Below are positions 9,094 to 18,618 of a stretch of 64,000 nt of DNA, in pieces. The stretch covers positions 682,001 through 746,000 of the forward strand of contig CBDCVQ010000020.1 of the NCBI GenBank assembly GCA_965223165.1, given 5' to 3'. Below the pieces are notes generated by a model. That model was not told where the DNA came from. It worked only from the letters and a program-made list of their open reading frames with translations, and did no database searches. A program made the translations under genes and the position numbers. The DNA is from JABDMH01 sp965223165. GTDB lineage: Bacteria; Bacteroidota; Bacteroidia; Chitinophagales; Saprospiraceae. Each line of letters opens with the position of its first letter. The first letter of the stretch is position 1.

Positions 9094-9726
9094 CTATTCT
9101 GCAGCGGCTTCTGCCGGGGCGGCTTCTTCTTCCTCTTCTTGCTCTTCTTCTTCGGCGGCTTCTGCGTCCGCAGACTTCAACGCCCGTGGGATTTCGATAC
9201 TGGCGATAGGAATGCCTGGATTGTGCAAGATCTGGACGTCGTCATCGAGCTCGATATCTCGGATCCGGAGAGATTGACCCAACTCCAGATCGGATATATC
9301 TAGGCTGATGACATCAACGAGGCTTTCCGGCGTCGTCTGCACCTTGATTCTATGCAGCTTGGTGGTTAGTTTGCCACCTACTTTTTCTCCCGGAGAGGTA
9401 CCGGTAAACTTCAGTGGTAGCTCCACCTTGACCTGTTTTCCGGGCTGCAGTCTGAGAAAGTCGACATGCAGTATCCGGTCGCTGACCGGGTGAAATTGGA
9501 TGTCCTTGATGATGCATCGGTGCGAGGTGCCATCCACTTCTACTTCCGCGAGGTGAAAATCTGGGGTATACACCAACGACTTCAGATCCGGCGTCTCGAC
9601 CGAGAAGTGAATATTCTCGTCGCCACCGTATAATTCGCACGGTACTTTGTTTGCTCGGCGCAGCGCACTGGCACTGCTCTTTCCCAACGCCGTCCGTGGT
9701 TCACCCTTAATCTTGATCGTTCGCAT
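9094..9726 (-). CDS. rplY: 50S ribosomal protein L25/general stress protein Ctc (TL5 type)
   Basis: Binds 5S rRNA. 210 residues: N-terminal L25 domain (about 1-92; GEPRTALGKSSASALRRANK), C-terminal TL5 beta-domain (about 93-185), then a low-complexity tail of Glu and Ala from residue 188 (EEEEQEEEEEAAPAEAAAE) common in Bacteroidota. It follows prs after 171 bases, the usual prs-rplY order, and has its own -7 element. Confidence 0.96.
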   Translation of the reverse strand: MRTIKIKGEPRTALGKSSASALRRANKVPCELYGGDENIHFSVETPDLKSLVYTPDFHLAEVEVDGTSHRCIIKDIQFHPVSDRILHVDFLRLQPGKQVKVELPLKFTGTSPGEKVGGKLTTKLHRIKVQTTPESLVDVISLDISDLELGQSLRIRDIELDDDVQILHNPGIPIASIEIPRALKSADAEAAEEEEQEEEEEAAPAEAAAE

Positions 9727-9763
9727 GACTTTACCTTAGTTGCCTTTTCCTAAAAAATGGACG

Positions 9764-9771
9764 CAAAGATA
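9764..9771 (-). promoter_or_regulatory. -7 promoter element of rplY
   Basis: TATCTTTG on the minus strand is an exact TAnnTTTG match, 38-45 bases upstream of the rplY ATG, giving a predicted leader of about 30 bases. It would allow rplY to be transcribed apart from prs. Confidence 0.45.
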
Positions 9772-9897
9772 ATCATTCATCCCAATTTTGGAAAAGGGTT
9801 GAGTTGTTGAGTAGGATAGTGTATATCAGGCAAGACCGCTTCGCTCCATATGGGAGACCAGCAAGTTGTCAAATAATGACCGGGAAATCTGTGGTTG

Positions 9898-10833
9898 TCA
9901 GGTTCTGCCCAAAAAGAGCGCGGCAATCGACTTATGCTCGTGCGTGTTGCGAATGGCGCGAGCAAATAGTTTGGCTCCGGAGAGGACTCGCAGTTTAGGC
10001 GATTTTTTTTGCAGCGGTATGGTGTCGACAACAATCAACTCACTCAGGGCTGAATTTTCGATGGTCTGGTAAGCACTGCCAGACAGGACGGCGTGCGTAC
10101 ACATCGCCCGGACGGTCTTGGCCCCTTTTTCTATCAACGCATCCGCTGCTTTGCAAAGCGTACCGGCGGTGTCTACAATATCATCTACCAAAATCACATC
10201 GCCACCGCTGACATCTCCTATCACGTTGATGCCCGCTACTTCATTGGCTCGGACCCGATTTTTGTCACAAATGACCAGGGGTCGCTTAAAATGTACTGCG
10301 TAGCGACGAGCTCGTTTAACCCCACCGACATCGGGGGAGGCGAAAGTGACATTACTCAGGTCTTCGTTTTCCAAGTGAGCGGTGAAGATGGCTGCGGACT
10401 TAAGGTGATCGACGGGAATATCGAAAAAGCCCTGGATCTGGTCGGCATGCAGATCCATCGTCATCACCCGGTCGGCCCCGGCGGCCTGCAGGAGGTTGGC
10501 GATCAGCTTGGCAGAAATCGGCACCCGAGGCTTGTCCTTGCGATCTTGCCGGGCATATCCAAAGTAGGGAATCACCGCGGTGATGTAACCGGCAGATGCT
10601 CGTTTGGCGGCATCGATCATGAGCAGCAGCTCCATCAGATTGGCCGGGGGGGAGAAGGTCGATTGGATAAAAAAAACATAAGCCCCACGCACCGATTCCT
10701 TGATGATCGGCTGCATTTCACCATCCTTAAAGCGCTGCAGTTCCATAGCGCCTAAGTCCGCTCCGTAGTAATCCGCGATCTTTTCGGCCAGATAGTACGA
10801 AGAGGTGCCCGAGAAAAGTTTTACATCTGCCAT
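9898..10833 (-). CDS. prs: ribose-phosphate pyrophosphokinase (PRPP synthase)
   Basis: Makes PRPP from ribose 5-phosphate and ATP for nucleotide, His and Trp synthesis. 311 residues with both phosphoribosyltransferase-fold halves: ATP/Mg region (PYFGYARQDRKDKPRVP), MDLHADQIQGFF, and the PRPP-binding loop DIVDTAGTL near 216. Length and motifs are those of class I enzymes. First gene of a minus-strand run (prs, rplY, amidase, NlpC/P60). Confidence 0.97.
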   Translation of the reverse strand: MADVKLFSGTSSYYLAEKIADYYGADLGAMELQRFKDGEMQPIIKESVRGAYVFFIQSTFSPPANLMELLLMIDAAKRASAGYITAVIPYFGYARQDRKDKPRVPISAKLIANLLQAAGADRVMTMDLHADQIQGFFDIPVDHLKSAAIFTAHLENEDLSNVTFASPDVGGVKRARRYAVHFKRPLVICDKNRVRANEVAGINVIGDVSGGDVILVDDIVDTAGTLCKAADALIEKGAKTVRAMCTHAVLSGSAYQTIENSALSELIVVDTIPLQKKSPKLRVLSGAKLFARAIRNTHEHKSIAALFLGRT

Positions 10834-10866
10834 AAAAGCGCTTTAGCCAGCCTTTTGGAATGAGGG

Positions 10867-10874
10867 CAAAGTTA
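10867..10874 (-). promoter_or_regulatory. -7 promoter element of prs
   Basis: TAACTTTG on the minus strand, an exact TAnnTTTG match 34-41 bases before the prs ATG, followed by a pyrimidine-rich leader. Confidence 0.45.
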
Positions 10875-11020
10875 GAAAAAATGCAATATCGCCACGGGTG
10901 GTGAGAGAGGATGGTTTGGCCCGATCTTGGCGAAGAAATGGGTGATTTCGTCGAAGGGGTGGAACCCCGAAACCAGAGAAACGTTAATTTGGGTACAGAC
11001 CATAAACAAAAGCTTGAACG

Positions 11021-11632
11021 ATGATTGCTGCTGAAACAGCATGGTGGAGTGACCTCGATACAACGGGCCAAATTTTTTGGGGCATCGCTATCGTCTTCAG
11101 CGTCCTTTTCATCATCCAGTTTGGCCTCAGCCTGTTTGGCCTGGATCTAGATGCGGACGCCGATGTGGAGATGGGATCTTCGGGAGCAGAATACTCCATA
11201 GATCCGTCCTTTGCCCTGCTTTCCGTACGTAGCATCATCGCTTTCTTCACCTTCTTTGGATGGGCAGGGGTGCTGGCGCTGGCCAGTGGGTACAACACAT
11301 CCTTGGTCCTGATCATTGCCGGACTGACGGGATTTGCCGCCATGGCGATGGTCGCCTATATGATGTACTTCTTTTCCAGACTGGCTGAGACGGGCAATGC
11401 CGACCTGAACGAACTCATCTATAAGAATGGGACCGTCTACCTATCCATCCCCGCTCGGCGCAAGGGCAAAGGAAAAGTACATGTGACCCTGGGCAACTCA
11501 CTACGCGAACTCGACGCCGTCACAGAGGGCGAACTATTGCCCCAAGGTCAAGAAGTGAAAATCATTGAGATACTGGAGGACGACATCCTCGTGGTGGAGT
11601 CCGTGGAGATATTTGAGACCAATGTTTCATAA
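11021..11632 (+). CDS. NfeD/YuaF-like membrane protein, flotillin partner
   Basis: 203 residues. Hydrophobic segments at about 18-40, 66-85 and 92-116 are followed by a small beta-barrel (OB-like) domain at about 130-195 (ELIYKNGTVYLSIPARRKGK...VKIIEILEDDILVVESVE). This is the arrangement of short NfeD proteins such as Bacillus YuaF, which are encoded beside flotillins and act with them in membrane microdomains. It ends 18 bases before the flotillin gene. The family was assigned from architecture and neighbour; sequence similarity to NfeD is modest by eye. Confidence 0.75.
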   Translation: MIAAETAWWSDLDTTGQIFWGIAIVFSVLFIIQFGLSLFGLDLDADADVEMGSSGAEYSIDPSFALLSVRSIIAFFTFFGWAGVLALASGYNTSLVLIIAGLTGFAAMAMVAYMMYFFSRLAETGNADLNELIYKNGTVYLSIPARRKGKGKVHVTLGNSLRELDAVTEGELLPQGQEVKIIEILEDDILVVESVEIFETNVS

Positions 11633-11650
11633 TTAAAAAACTGTACTACT

Positions 11651-13096
11651 ATGACACTCTACTTCATTGCAGGATTTACTGTACTAGCATTTTTAATGGG
11701 TGCATTTCTAGTATCGAGATACCGAAGGTGTCCTTCGGACAAGATTCTGGTCATCTATGGTAAGACTGGAGCCGGTTCTGCCCGCTGTATTGCGGGAGGC
11801 GCCGCCTTTGTCTGGCCGGTCATCCAGGACTATAAATACCTCGACCTATCACCCATATCCATCGACGTCGATCTGCGCAACGCCTTGAGCCGCCAGAATA
11901 TTCGGGTCAACGTCCCCTCGCGATTTACCGTAGCCATTTCCAATTCGGAGGGCACGATGGTCAACGCTGCCGAACGCTTGCTCGGCAAGACCATGGACGA
12001 GATCCGTGACATCGCAAAGGACATCATCTTTGGCCAGCTACGACTCGTCGTGGCGACCATGGATATTGAAGAAATCAATGCCGATCGAGACAAGTTTCTC
12101 AGCAATGTCGCCTCCAATGTCGGCAGCGAATTGAAGAAGATCGGCCTGACCCTGATAAACGTAAACATCACGGATATCGAAGACGAATCCGGATACATAG
12201 AGGCCCTGGGTAAGGAGGCCGCCGCACACGCCATCAACGAAGCCAAGGTCCGCGTGGCCGAGAAGAATCGAGAGGGCGCCATCGGACAAGCCAAGGCCGA
12301 TCGCGAGAAACGAATCGAAGTGGCCAAGGCTGATGCCGAAGCCGAGGTGGGTGAAGCGGAAGCCAAGGCCAAGTCGGTAGAAGGTGAAAACCGGGCTCAA
12401 ATACTCATCGCCCAATCCGAAGCCAACAAACGGGAGAAAGAAGCCGAAGCTCTGAAGCAGGCCATCGCTGCCGAGAAGATCCAGTCGGCACGCGCACTGC
12501 AAGAGTCCTATCTGGCCGAGAAGGAAGCCGAGGAAGCCCGGGCAGCCAAAGAGCTCGCATCGCGAGAGGCCGACACCATCGTGAATGCCGAGATTGAAAA
12601 GCGAAAGGCCGAGATCGATGCAGAGGCCGAAGCTGAGCGGGTACGTCGCGAAGCCAAAGGTAAAGCCGACGCTGTCTATGCTATGAAGGAGGCCGAGGCT
12701 CGAGGTCTCTTCGAAGTACTCAATAAGCAGGCAGAGGGATTTGCCCAGATCGTAAATGCAACGCACGGCAACACCAAGGACGCTGTGCTGATGCTCATCG
12801 CCGACAAACTGGAAGAACTGGTCGCTACGCAGGTGGATGCAATCAAGAACCTGAAGATCGATAAGGTCACCGTCTGGGAAGGCGGTCAGCAACAAGGCGA
12901 TGGCAATGCCACCAGTAACTTCGTATCGGGGCTATACAAATCGATTCCACCCATGCACGACCTCTTTAATATGGCCGGCATGGATCTGCCCACCTACCTG
13001 GGCAAGAAAGTCGAGGAAAAGCTGGAGCAAAATGGCGAGGACGTACCGGTGAACGGTAAGGCCCTTGTGAAGCCAGAGGAAGATTCGGCATCATAA
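11651..13096 (+). CDS. floT: flotillin (SPFH/band 7 family)
   Basis: 481 residues: an N-terminal membrane segment (FIAGFTVLAFLMGAFLVS), the SPFH domain at about 30-200 (CPSDKILVIYGK, FVWPVIQDY), a long Ala/Glu/Lys coiled coil at about 195-350 with repeated AEAE patterns, and a C-terminal region. This is the FloT/YuaG layout. Flotillins scaffold ordered membrane domains with their NfeD partner, here encoded directly upstream. A strong intrinsic terminator follows. Confidence 0.93.
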   Translation: MTLYFIAGFTVLAFLMGAFLVSRYRRCPSDKILVIYGKTGAGSARCIAGGAAFVWPVIQDYKYLDLSPISIDVDLRNALSRQNIRVNVPSRFTVAISNSEGTMVNAAERLLGKTMDEIRDIAKDIIFGQLRLVVATMDIEEINADRDKFLSNVASNVGSELKKIGLTLINVNITDIEDESGYIEALGKEAAAHAINEAKVRVAEKNREGAIGQAKADREKRIEVAKADAEAEVGEAEAKAKSVEGENRAQILIAQSEANKREKEAEALKQAIAAEKIQSARALQESYLAEKEAEEARAAKELASREADTIVNAEIEKRKAEIDAEAEAERVRREAKGKADAVYAMKEAEARGLFEVLNKQAEGFAQIVNATHGNTKDAVLMLIADKLEELVATQVDAIKNLKIDKVTVWEGGQQQGDGNATSNFVSGLYKSIPPMHDLFNMAGMDLPTYLGKKVEEKLEQNGEDVPVNGKALVKPEEDSAS

Positions 13097-13123
13097 AGAT
13101 TAAAAAGGATCCCACGTCATAAG

Positions 13124-13163
13124 AAGGTCCGGCACCGCGAGGCGCCGGACCTTTTGCTTTTTT
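13124..13163 (+). terminator. intrinsic terminator after flotillin
   Basis: AAGGTCCGGC and GCCGGACCTT form a perfect 10-base-pair stem with a 10-base loop, followed by a T-rich run (TTGCTTTTTT). It lies 28 bases after the flotillin stop and insulates the exporter gene downstream. Confidence 0.9.
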
Positions 13164-13226
13164 CCAACTACCCTTGTGTGGCGGTAGGCGTCGCCCCCCT
13201 GCACAACGTCGACCGCCCCATTGTTG

Positions 13227-13234
13227 TACTTTTG
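13227..13234 (+). promoter_or_regulatory. -7 promoter element of the DMT transporter
   Basis: TACTTTTG matches TAnnTTTG exactly and sits 13-20 bases before the chosen ATG at 13247, implying a leader of only about 7 bases. It lies just after the upstream terminator, as expected for a new transcription unit. Confidence 0.4.
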
Positions 13235-13246
13235 GCCCCTTTAGTC

Positions 13247-14155
13247 ATGCGACGCCTATCACACGAATCAAAGAACTGGTTGTTTTTGATCCTTCTTTCT
13301 ATGGTGTGGGGGTGTAGTTTCATCTTGATCAAGAAAGCCTTGCTGGGCTTCAGCCCGATCCAGGTGGCTAGCCTGAGACTGAGTATTTCAGCCCTCGCCT
13401 TTCTGCCCTTTTTTCTTCGCGAGGCGAGCAAGGTAAAGCCCGGTGAGTGGATCACTTTTATCGCAGTGGGTCTGACCGGCAGTGGCATTCCGGCCTTCTG
13501 CTACGCGCTGGCGCAGACCAAGATCAGCAGTATCACCGCGGGTATCATGAACTCGACCACGCCCCTATTCACCTTTGTATTGGGCGTCCTGTTCTTTCGT
13601 ACGGCTTCGTCGGTTCGCCGGGTGATCGGAGTATTGCTGGGTCTGGGGGGTGCCTGCACCATTATATTGGGGTCGCGCATGTCCGAAAGTGGGGCCGGCC
13701 AAAGTTGGTTTGCTGCGTTTATACTGGTGGGCACCATCTGCTACGCCATCAGTGGCAACGTGGTCAAGGCCCGGCTGCAACACTGGCATTCCGTGTCGAT
13801 CAGTGCTCTATCCTTTGGCTCATTGCTGATCCCCGCGCTGGTGCTCCTCTTTGCCACGGGATCCATCCAGACGCTCCAGGCAAATCCCGCGGCTTTCTAC
13901 TCGCTGGCTGCCATTGCTGCACTTGCCTTAGTGGGCACGGTGATGGCCACGATTCTTTACTTTAAGCTGGTGCAGCGGACCGATGCCCTATTTGCCTCCA
14001 CGGTCAGCTATCTGATTCCTATTGTCGCGTTGATGCTCGGACTGCTGGATGGCGAAAGATTATCCTGGATGGAGATGATGGGACTGGTGCTGATTGTGGG
14101 AGGCGTCTACCTGGCCCGAATCCGGCTCGGGCGACCCGTACCCGACGCCGAGTAG
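13247..14155 (+). CDS. DMT-superfamily transporter (EamA family)
   Basis: 302 residues with about ten hydrophobic segments in two EamA repeats: the first opens WLFLILLSMVWGCSFILIKK, the second starts near SWFAAFILVGTICYAISGNV. Such proteins export metabolites or amino acids; the substrate cannot be read from sequence. The ATG at 13247 is preferred because a longer in-frame TTG at 13154 lies inside the T-run of the flotillin terminator. The 3' end converges on the TraB-like gene with 15 bases between. Confidence 0.88.
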   Translation: MRRLSHESKNWLFLILLSMVWGCSFILIKKALLGFSPIQVASLRLSISALAFLPFFLREASKVKPGEWITFIAVGLTGSGIPAFCYALAQTKISSITAGIMNSTTPLFTFVLGVLFFRTASSVRRVIGVLLGLGGACTIILGSRMSESGAGQSWFAAFILVGTICYAISGNVVKARLQHWHSVSISALSFGSLLIPALVLLFATGSIQTLQANPAAFYSLAAIAALALVGTVMATILYFKLVQRTDALFASTVSYLIPIVALMLGLLDGERLSWMEMMGLVLIVGGVYLARIRLGRPVPDAE

Positions 14156-14170
14156 GAGGTGTATCTCGCG

Positions 14171-15133
14171 CTAGAGCTTCCGGGTCGGAGGAATCTCGTT
14201 CCGCATAACGGGCGACACCTTCAGACCCTCTTTGCGCAATAGCCGGATGACCCCACTTTGGCCCGCCAGATGGCCGGCACCCACAGCAATGAAGACGTGA
14301 GCCTCCATCGTCAGATCTTTGATCACAGGGATCCAATTGCGATTGCGATTGTCGAGGAGGAGTTCTTTGTATTCTCCCGTCGCTTCATCCGCGTTGATCA
14401 GCGCATCTAGCTTCAGCAGATCCTGGTTCTTGTAGTAATGTACCAGGGTATCCATGACACTCTCTTCATCTTCGTCGCTTGCGATGCTGGCTACCAACAT
14501 GGCCGCCTGATCCCGGTAGGGGATGCTATCAAAGATGCTAAGCTGGTAGTCCATCGTCTCCAAGCCTTCAATCCGGATGTCCTTGGACTTTGCCTCTTCT
14601 ACCAGCTCCAGCTCGTACGACCTCACCTCCTCCATGTCAAACATGCCGCCGGAAAACATGTCGTCCGAGGCAAAAATCGTCAGAAACATCGGCTTGACCC
14701 GCTCAAACAAAAAGAAGGGCAGCCCCATCTCGGAGAAGTGATCTTGGACCGTCTTATAATCCTCTGCACTGAGCAGATCGGAGATGGTCGTGTCATTTCG
14801 CATGAAGGCCTTTTGCAACATGCCCATCTGTGCCCCCAGATCCATGGCCTTGCTGATATCAAACTCCAACGCAAGGACACTGCTGGCTTCAAAAGCTGAC
14901 TGCATCTCCTCGGTGAAGAAGTAATCTTCCTTGGCAATCATATGGATGGTACCAAAGAGATACGAGGTCTTGATATGCTCGCCTTCGATTTTCCACAAGA
15001 GCGAGTTGGCCAATTTTTGCTCCTCGGGCTCCTGCGCGGGTACTTCTGCCACCGGTTGGGCTACCTTGCAACTGACGGCTATCAGCAGCATGATCAGATA
15101 GAAGCCAGTGCGAAGGGAAGATGAAAAGGTCAT
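14171..15133 (-). CDS. TraB/GumN family lipoprotein
   Basis: 320 residues. A lipoprotein signal (FYLIMLLIAVSC) is followed by a TraB/GumN-type domain: LLWKIEGEHIKTSYLFGTIHM near 46-66, a conserved Glu in ALEFD, and a C-terminal VFIAVGAGHLAGQSGVIRLLRKEG block. The GTIHM and GAGHLAG motifs define the family, related to the metalloprotease-like Tiki/TraB fold. Its cellular role is not established. The start overlaps the rlmB stop by four bases, so it is the last gene of the polysaccharide/rlmB operon. Confidence 0.87.
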   Translation of the reverse strand: MTFSSSLRTGFYLIMLLIAVSCKVAQPVAEVPAQEPEEQKLANSLLWKIEGEHIKTSYLFGTIHMIAKEDYFFTEEMQSAFEASSVLALEFDISKAMDLGAQMGMLQKAFMRNDTTISDLLSAEDYKTVQDHFSEMGLPFFLFERVKPMFLTIFASDDMFSGGMFDMEEVRSYELELVEEAKSKDIRIEGLETMDYQLSIFDSIPYRDQAAMLVASIASDEDEESVMDTLVHYYKNQDLLKLDALINADEATGEYKELLLDNRNRNWIPVIKDLTMEAHVFIAVGAGHLAGQSGVIRLLRKEGLKVSPVMRNEIPPTRKL

Positions 15134-15864
15134 GTGCTTTGATTTCTTTGCTTGAATACCTCGTACAATATAATACCTGCTGCTACAGATACATTCAGAG
15201 ACTGCGTCTGCCCAGCTTGCGGGATACGGCAGGCAGCGTCAAAATAGATCCGCAGATTGGGGTCTATCCCCTTCCCCTCACTACCCATCACCAAAACGAT
15301 CGGACCGGTCAGATCCACCTGATCCAGCGGCTCCTCCGCCTTCGAATCTGCACCCAGCACGCGATAGTCCCTTGCGCAAAAAACATCCAAGGCGGCGTGA
15401 AGGTTCTTGGTCCGACAAATCGGAAGATGTAAAAGAGCCCCGGAAGAAGCCCGAATGGCCGCCTCGCTGATCGGCGCTGCCTGGCGACTGGGCACAATCA
15501 GGCCTTGAGCTCCGAAGACTTCGGCCGACCGGGCAATGGCTCCCACATTGCGCACATCCATCACCCCGTCCAGCATCACCACTACCGGTACCGAAGCCGA
15601 CTGATCCAGTTGGTCCAACAGATCCTCCACCGTCACATAATCGACGGCTGCGGTCACCGCAAAAATCCCTTGATGATTGCCCTGCACCTCTCGATCCAGC
15701 TTGACCTTGGGTATTCGCTTCAGCGGCACGTTGCCCGCTTTGCAGAGCTTTCGCACCAGCTTCTCAAACTCCCCACTTATGCTATCTTGAATGTAGACCC
15801 GATCCAGGCTCTGGTCAGATTCCAAGGCTTCGACGACCGGTCTCCTCCCATAAATCTTTTGCAT
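15130..15864 (-). CDS. rlmB: 23S rRNA (guanosine-2'-O-)-methyltransferase RlmB (SpoU/TrmH family)
   Basis: Methylates the ribose of a conserved 23S rRNA guanosine (G2251 in E. coli). 244 residues: an N-terminal RNA-binding domain (IYGRRPVVEAL) and a SPOUT knot domain with motif 1 DVRNVGAIARSAEVFG, motif 2 VLVMGSEGKGI and motif 3 SLNVSVAAGIILYE. It lies 18 bases after the SLBB export gene and overlaps the TraB-like gene, an odd place for an rRNA-modification gene. Confidence 0.93.
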   Translation of the reverse strand: MQKIYGRRPVVEALESDQSLDRVYIQDSISGEFEKLVRKLCKAGNVPLKRIPKVKLDREVQGNHQGIFAVTAAVDYVTVEDLLDQLDQSASVPVVVMLDGVMDVRNVGAIARSAEVFGAQGLIVPSRQAAPISEAAIRASSGALLHLPICRTKNLHAALDVFCARDYRVLGADSKAEEPLDQVDLTGPIVLVMGSEGKGIDPNLRIYFDAACRIPQAGQTQSLNVSVAAGIILYEVFKQRNQST

Positions 15865-15882
15865 CAGGCCCTTAGATACTGG

Positions 15883-18618
15883 CTATCGACTGGAAGCCCG
15901 GTCAAGTAACAAAATCAGCGTGAGTACGGCCGTGGCCTGGCCCACTGCATCCCCCAATACGCTTCCCCAATCCACTTTTTCTCGCTCACCCGGCTGTCGC
16001 TCGACTCTGGGATCCTTTGTGCCTACGTGCACAATCGAGCCCTTGTCCACTCGCGGATAGACATTAAACAATCCAAAGTTCTTGACCTTCTTGATCTGCC
16101 CATTGGGATACTCCACTGTGACTTTGCGCCGGTCACCATTGTCTGCAAATCCACCGGCAAACTTGTCGATATAGTATCGCGCCGATCGGGCACCCTCAAA
16201 GATGACCGTGACTCGATTGTCGGCCCCCAACAGATCGCTCCGGAACAACTCTTGACTGTTGATGGCACCGTCTAGCGAAACAAAGTCCTGAATCTTGGGT
16301 ATGAAGATCTGATCGCCATCCTTCAGGATGATGTTGGCGTCTGCCCGCTCATTGTTCAGCACCTGAGCCATATCGATAATGATCGGCCCGATCCCGGCCT
16401 CCGACCGCACCAACGTGGCTCCCTCCGGAAAAGCTTCCACGGTCAGGCCGCCCGCCCGGTTGACCAGGCTGGTCAGTCGTTCGTTATCTGTAATGATGCT
16501 ATAGGCACCGGGGTAGAGCACCTCGCCCTCGATATTGACCACCTTTTGAAACTCAAATTCCGGTACTGCCCTGACATTGACCCGGTCGTAGGGCTCCAAC
16601 TGGAAAGACGGATCATTGATGGGATTATAGTCTTCGTCGAGCGTCAGGGTAGCTACAATAACCTTGGTGGGTTGATTTTGCTCGATCACCATCCTGGACA
16701 CATCCACACGATTGTAGGCGGCCTGTAGACTTAGGCCGTTGGCCAGCAGGATGAGATCGCGCAGGCCCAAGGACTCGTCAAAGGGATAGGAGCCGGGATT
16801 GCGGACGGACCCGGATATGTTGACCGTCGCCTCGTCCAGAAAGGCGGACTGAGATTGAATGCGCAGTTGATCTCGAGGCTGCAGGATCAGGTTGTCGGCG
16901 GAGCCAGGATCAGCCATCGCATCTCGAATGTTGATCGAAATGTACTCCGGCTCGCCTGTCGACAAATCTTGCCGTATGATATAAGCGAAATCCGTGGCCG
17001 AGTTGACCAAGTCCCCCGCCATCATTACCGCATCACGCACCCGCATATTTTGAGAGGGATCAAAGGGGAAGGTCCCCGGGTTGCGTACCTGGCCCGATAC
17101 ACTGACCTCATGACTATCTATAAATTTGCTTTTCTGGTAGATCGTAAGCTGATCTCCCGGTGCCAGAATCTGGTTGGCATTGGAAGCCGGGTTGCGCAGT
17201 ATCTCCCCCAGGTCCACCCGCACAAAATCTGAGGTCCCATCCCGATTGTTTCGGCGGAGGACAGCGAATTCTCTTTGGGATTCATCCGTGAGAACGCCCT
17301 TGGCCAGCAGGTCGGAAATGCGCATCCCCTGCAGATATTCGTACTCGCCCGCGAGTTCGACCGATCCGTCGATCGACACATAGTTCTTATAGGGCGATGG
17401 GATGGTGCGCACCGTGATGGCATCCCCATTGCGAAGGGCAAAGTCGCTGCCATCCCGCAAGATTTGGTCTAGTGGGATGTCGATCACCCTTTGCTGGTCA
17501 TTTTCAAATCGCTTTAGCTGGATAATGCGACGATAGGCATTGGGCAGGAGTCCGCCGGCATAATCGATCAACGCTTTGAGCTCCTCCCCTTCAATCAATT
17601 CATATCGCATCGGCCGATTGACCGCTCCGCTGATGCCCACGACGCGCTGTGCGATCGGCACCTGCAGGATATCGTTGTCTTCCAGGTAATAGTCCTCGCC
17701 GATGGTTGGATCACTCATGTAGGCATAGACGTCGATCTCATTGACCGACCCGTCTCCCTTGATCCATTTGATCTTTCGCAAGGTGCCGATGTCCGTCGGC
17801 CCACCCGCCGCTACCAGCGCATTGAATGCCGTATTGATCGCAGAAACGGTATGATTGCCCGGGTTAAAGACCTCTCCAAATATGCCGATGGAGATAGTAC
17901 GCGCATGACGTAAAGACACCTCAAACTGGTCGTTGTTAAAACGAAAGAACTGAGCAAAGTTGCTCCTCAGTTTGCGCTTGGCCGCATCAAAAGTCAAGTT
18001 TCGCAGAAAGATCCGCGGCATTTTGGTGGGCTTGACATAGCCGGCTGCATCAATGATATAAGTGTTTTCCGCGATGGAAGTACCCCAGATGGAGATCGTC
18101 AGCTCATCGCCAGACCCCAGTCGATAACTGTCTCTGGGTTTGATGTCATCTGCCTGCCGAAAGACCTGTAGGGTTTGATTGCGAAAAATATCTTGCCCAT
18201 AGACGTTGCCCGGGGGCAGGTCGGGCGGGTCGTCAGTCACTTCTTCGGCGATCGCCTCTTCAAGCGTGGCACCCTCAAGCACCGATGTCTGTACGTCCTG
18301 GATTACTTCCTGCTCAGGAGCTGTCAATAGTTCGTCCGTAGGTGGAGTTGTGTCCAGCGTCGGAGGAGCGGCCTTTTCTCGCTCCATCTCTGCCAGGATC
18401 TCCTGCACGATGGTCTGTATCTCGGGGATCTGCTCCTCAGGCACCTCCTCCAGGGTCTGATAGGGTACACCCCGGTCGCGAAGGCGCTGCCTAAACTCAT
18501 CCTCGTCGATCCCACGCTCAATCAGCTGCTGACGCAGCATCTCCTCCGTGACTTGCCCAGCCAGATCGACTGTAAAGGCGAGAACCACCGTGCAAAGCAG
18601 ACAATACAACTTGGTCAT
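15883..18618 (-). CDS. large SLBB-domain polysaccharide export protein (Wza-like)
   Basis: 911 residues with a signal peptide (MTKLYCLLCTVVLAFTVDLAG), a charged Glu/Arg-rich N-terminal region, a poly-export domain at about 160-240 (YRLGSGDELTISIWG) and about seven SLBB repeats. These are recognisable as VSGQVRNPGTFPFD, ISGSVRNPGSYPFDES, IEGEVLYPGAYS and similar, spaced about 75-110 residues apart. A C-terminal hydrophobic stretch (AVLTLILLL) may anchor it. It should form or line the outer-membrane channel exporting a surface polysaccharide. The start overlaps the rfbB stop by four bases. Most Wza proteins have two or three SLBB domains, so this one is extended, as is common in Bacteroidota. 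Confidence 0.9.
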   Translation of the reverse strand: MTKLYCLLCTVVLAFTVDLAGQVTEEMLRQQLIERGIDEDEFRQRLRDRGVPYQTLEEVPEEQIPEIQTIVQEILAEMEREKAAPPTLDTTPPTDELLTAPEQEVIQDVQTSVLEGATLEEAIAEEVTDDPPDLPPGNVYGQDIFRNQTLQVFRQADDIKPRDSYRLGSGDELTISIWGTSIAENTYIIDAAGYVKPTKMPRIFLRNLTFDAAKRKLRSNFAQFFRFNNDQFEVSLRHARTISIGIFGEVFNPGNHTVSAINTAFNALVAAGGPTDIGTLRKIKWIKGDGSVNEIDVYAYMSDPTIGEDYYLEDNDILQVPIAQRVVGISGAVNRPMRYELIEGEELKALIDYAGGLLPNAYRRIIQLKRFENDQQRVIDIPLDQILRDGSDFALRNGDAITVRTIPSPYKNYVSIDGSVELAGEYEYLQGMRISDLLAKGVLTDESQREFAVLRRNNRDGTSDFVRVDLGEILRNPASNANQILAPGDQLTIYQKSKFIDSHEVSVSGQVRNPGTFPFDPSQNMRVRDAVMMAGDLVNSATDFAYIIRQDLSTGEPEYISINIRDAMADPGSADNLILQPRDQLRIQSQSAFLDEATVNISGSVRNPGSYPFDESLGLRDLILLANGLSLQAAYNRVDVSRMVIEQNQPTKVIVATLTLDEDYNPINDPSFQLEPYDRVNVRAVPEFEFQKVVNIEGEVLYPGAYSIITDNERLTSLVNRAGGLTVEAFPEGATLVRSEAGIGPIIIDMAQVLNNERADANIILKDGDQIFIPKIQDFVSLDGAINSQELFRSDLLGADNRVTVIFEGARSARYYIDKFAGGFADNGDRRKVTVEYPNGQIKKVKNFGLFNVYPRVDKGSIVHVGTKDPRVERQPGEREKVDWGSVLGDAVGQATAVLTLILLLDRASSR

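Noticed and set aside
12038..12895. Long minus-strand open frame opposite the flotillin gene
   Set aside because: A mirror of the Ala/Glu/Lys-rich coiled-coil codons; no domain or start context supports it.
13154..13246. TTG start for the DMT transporter
   Set aside because: It lies in the T-tract of the flotillin terminator and upstream of the promoter element; it adds non-membrane residues before the first helix.
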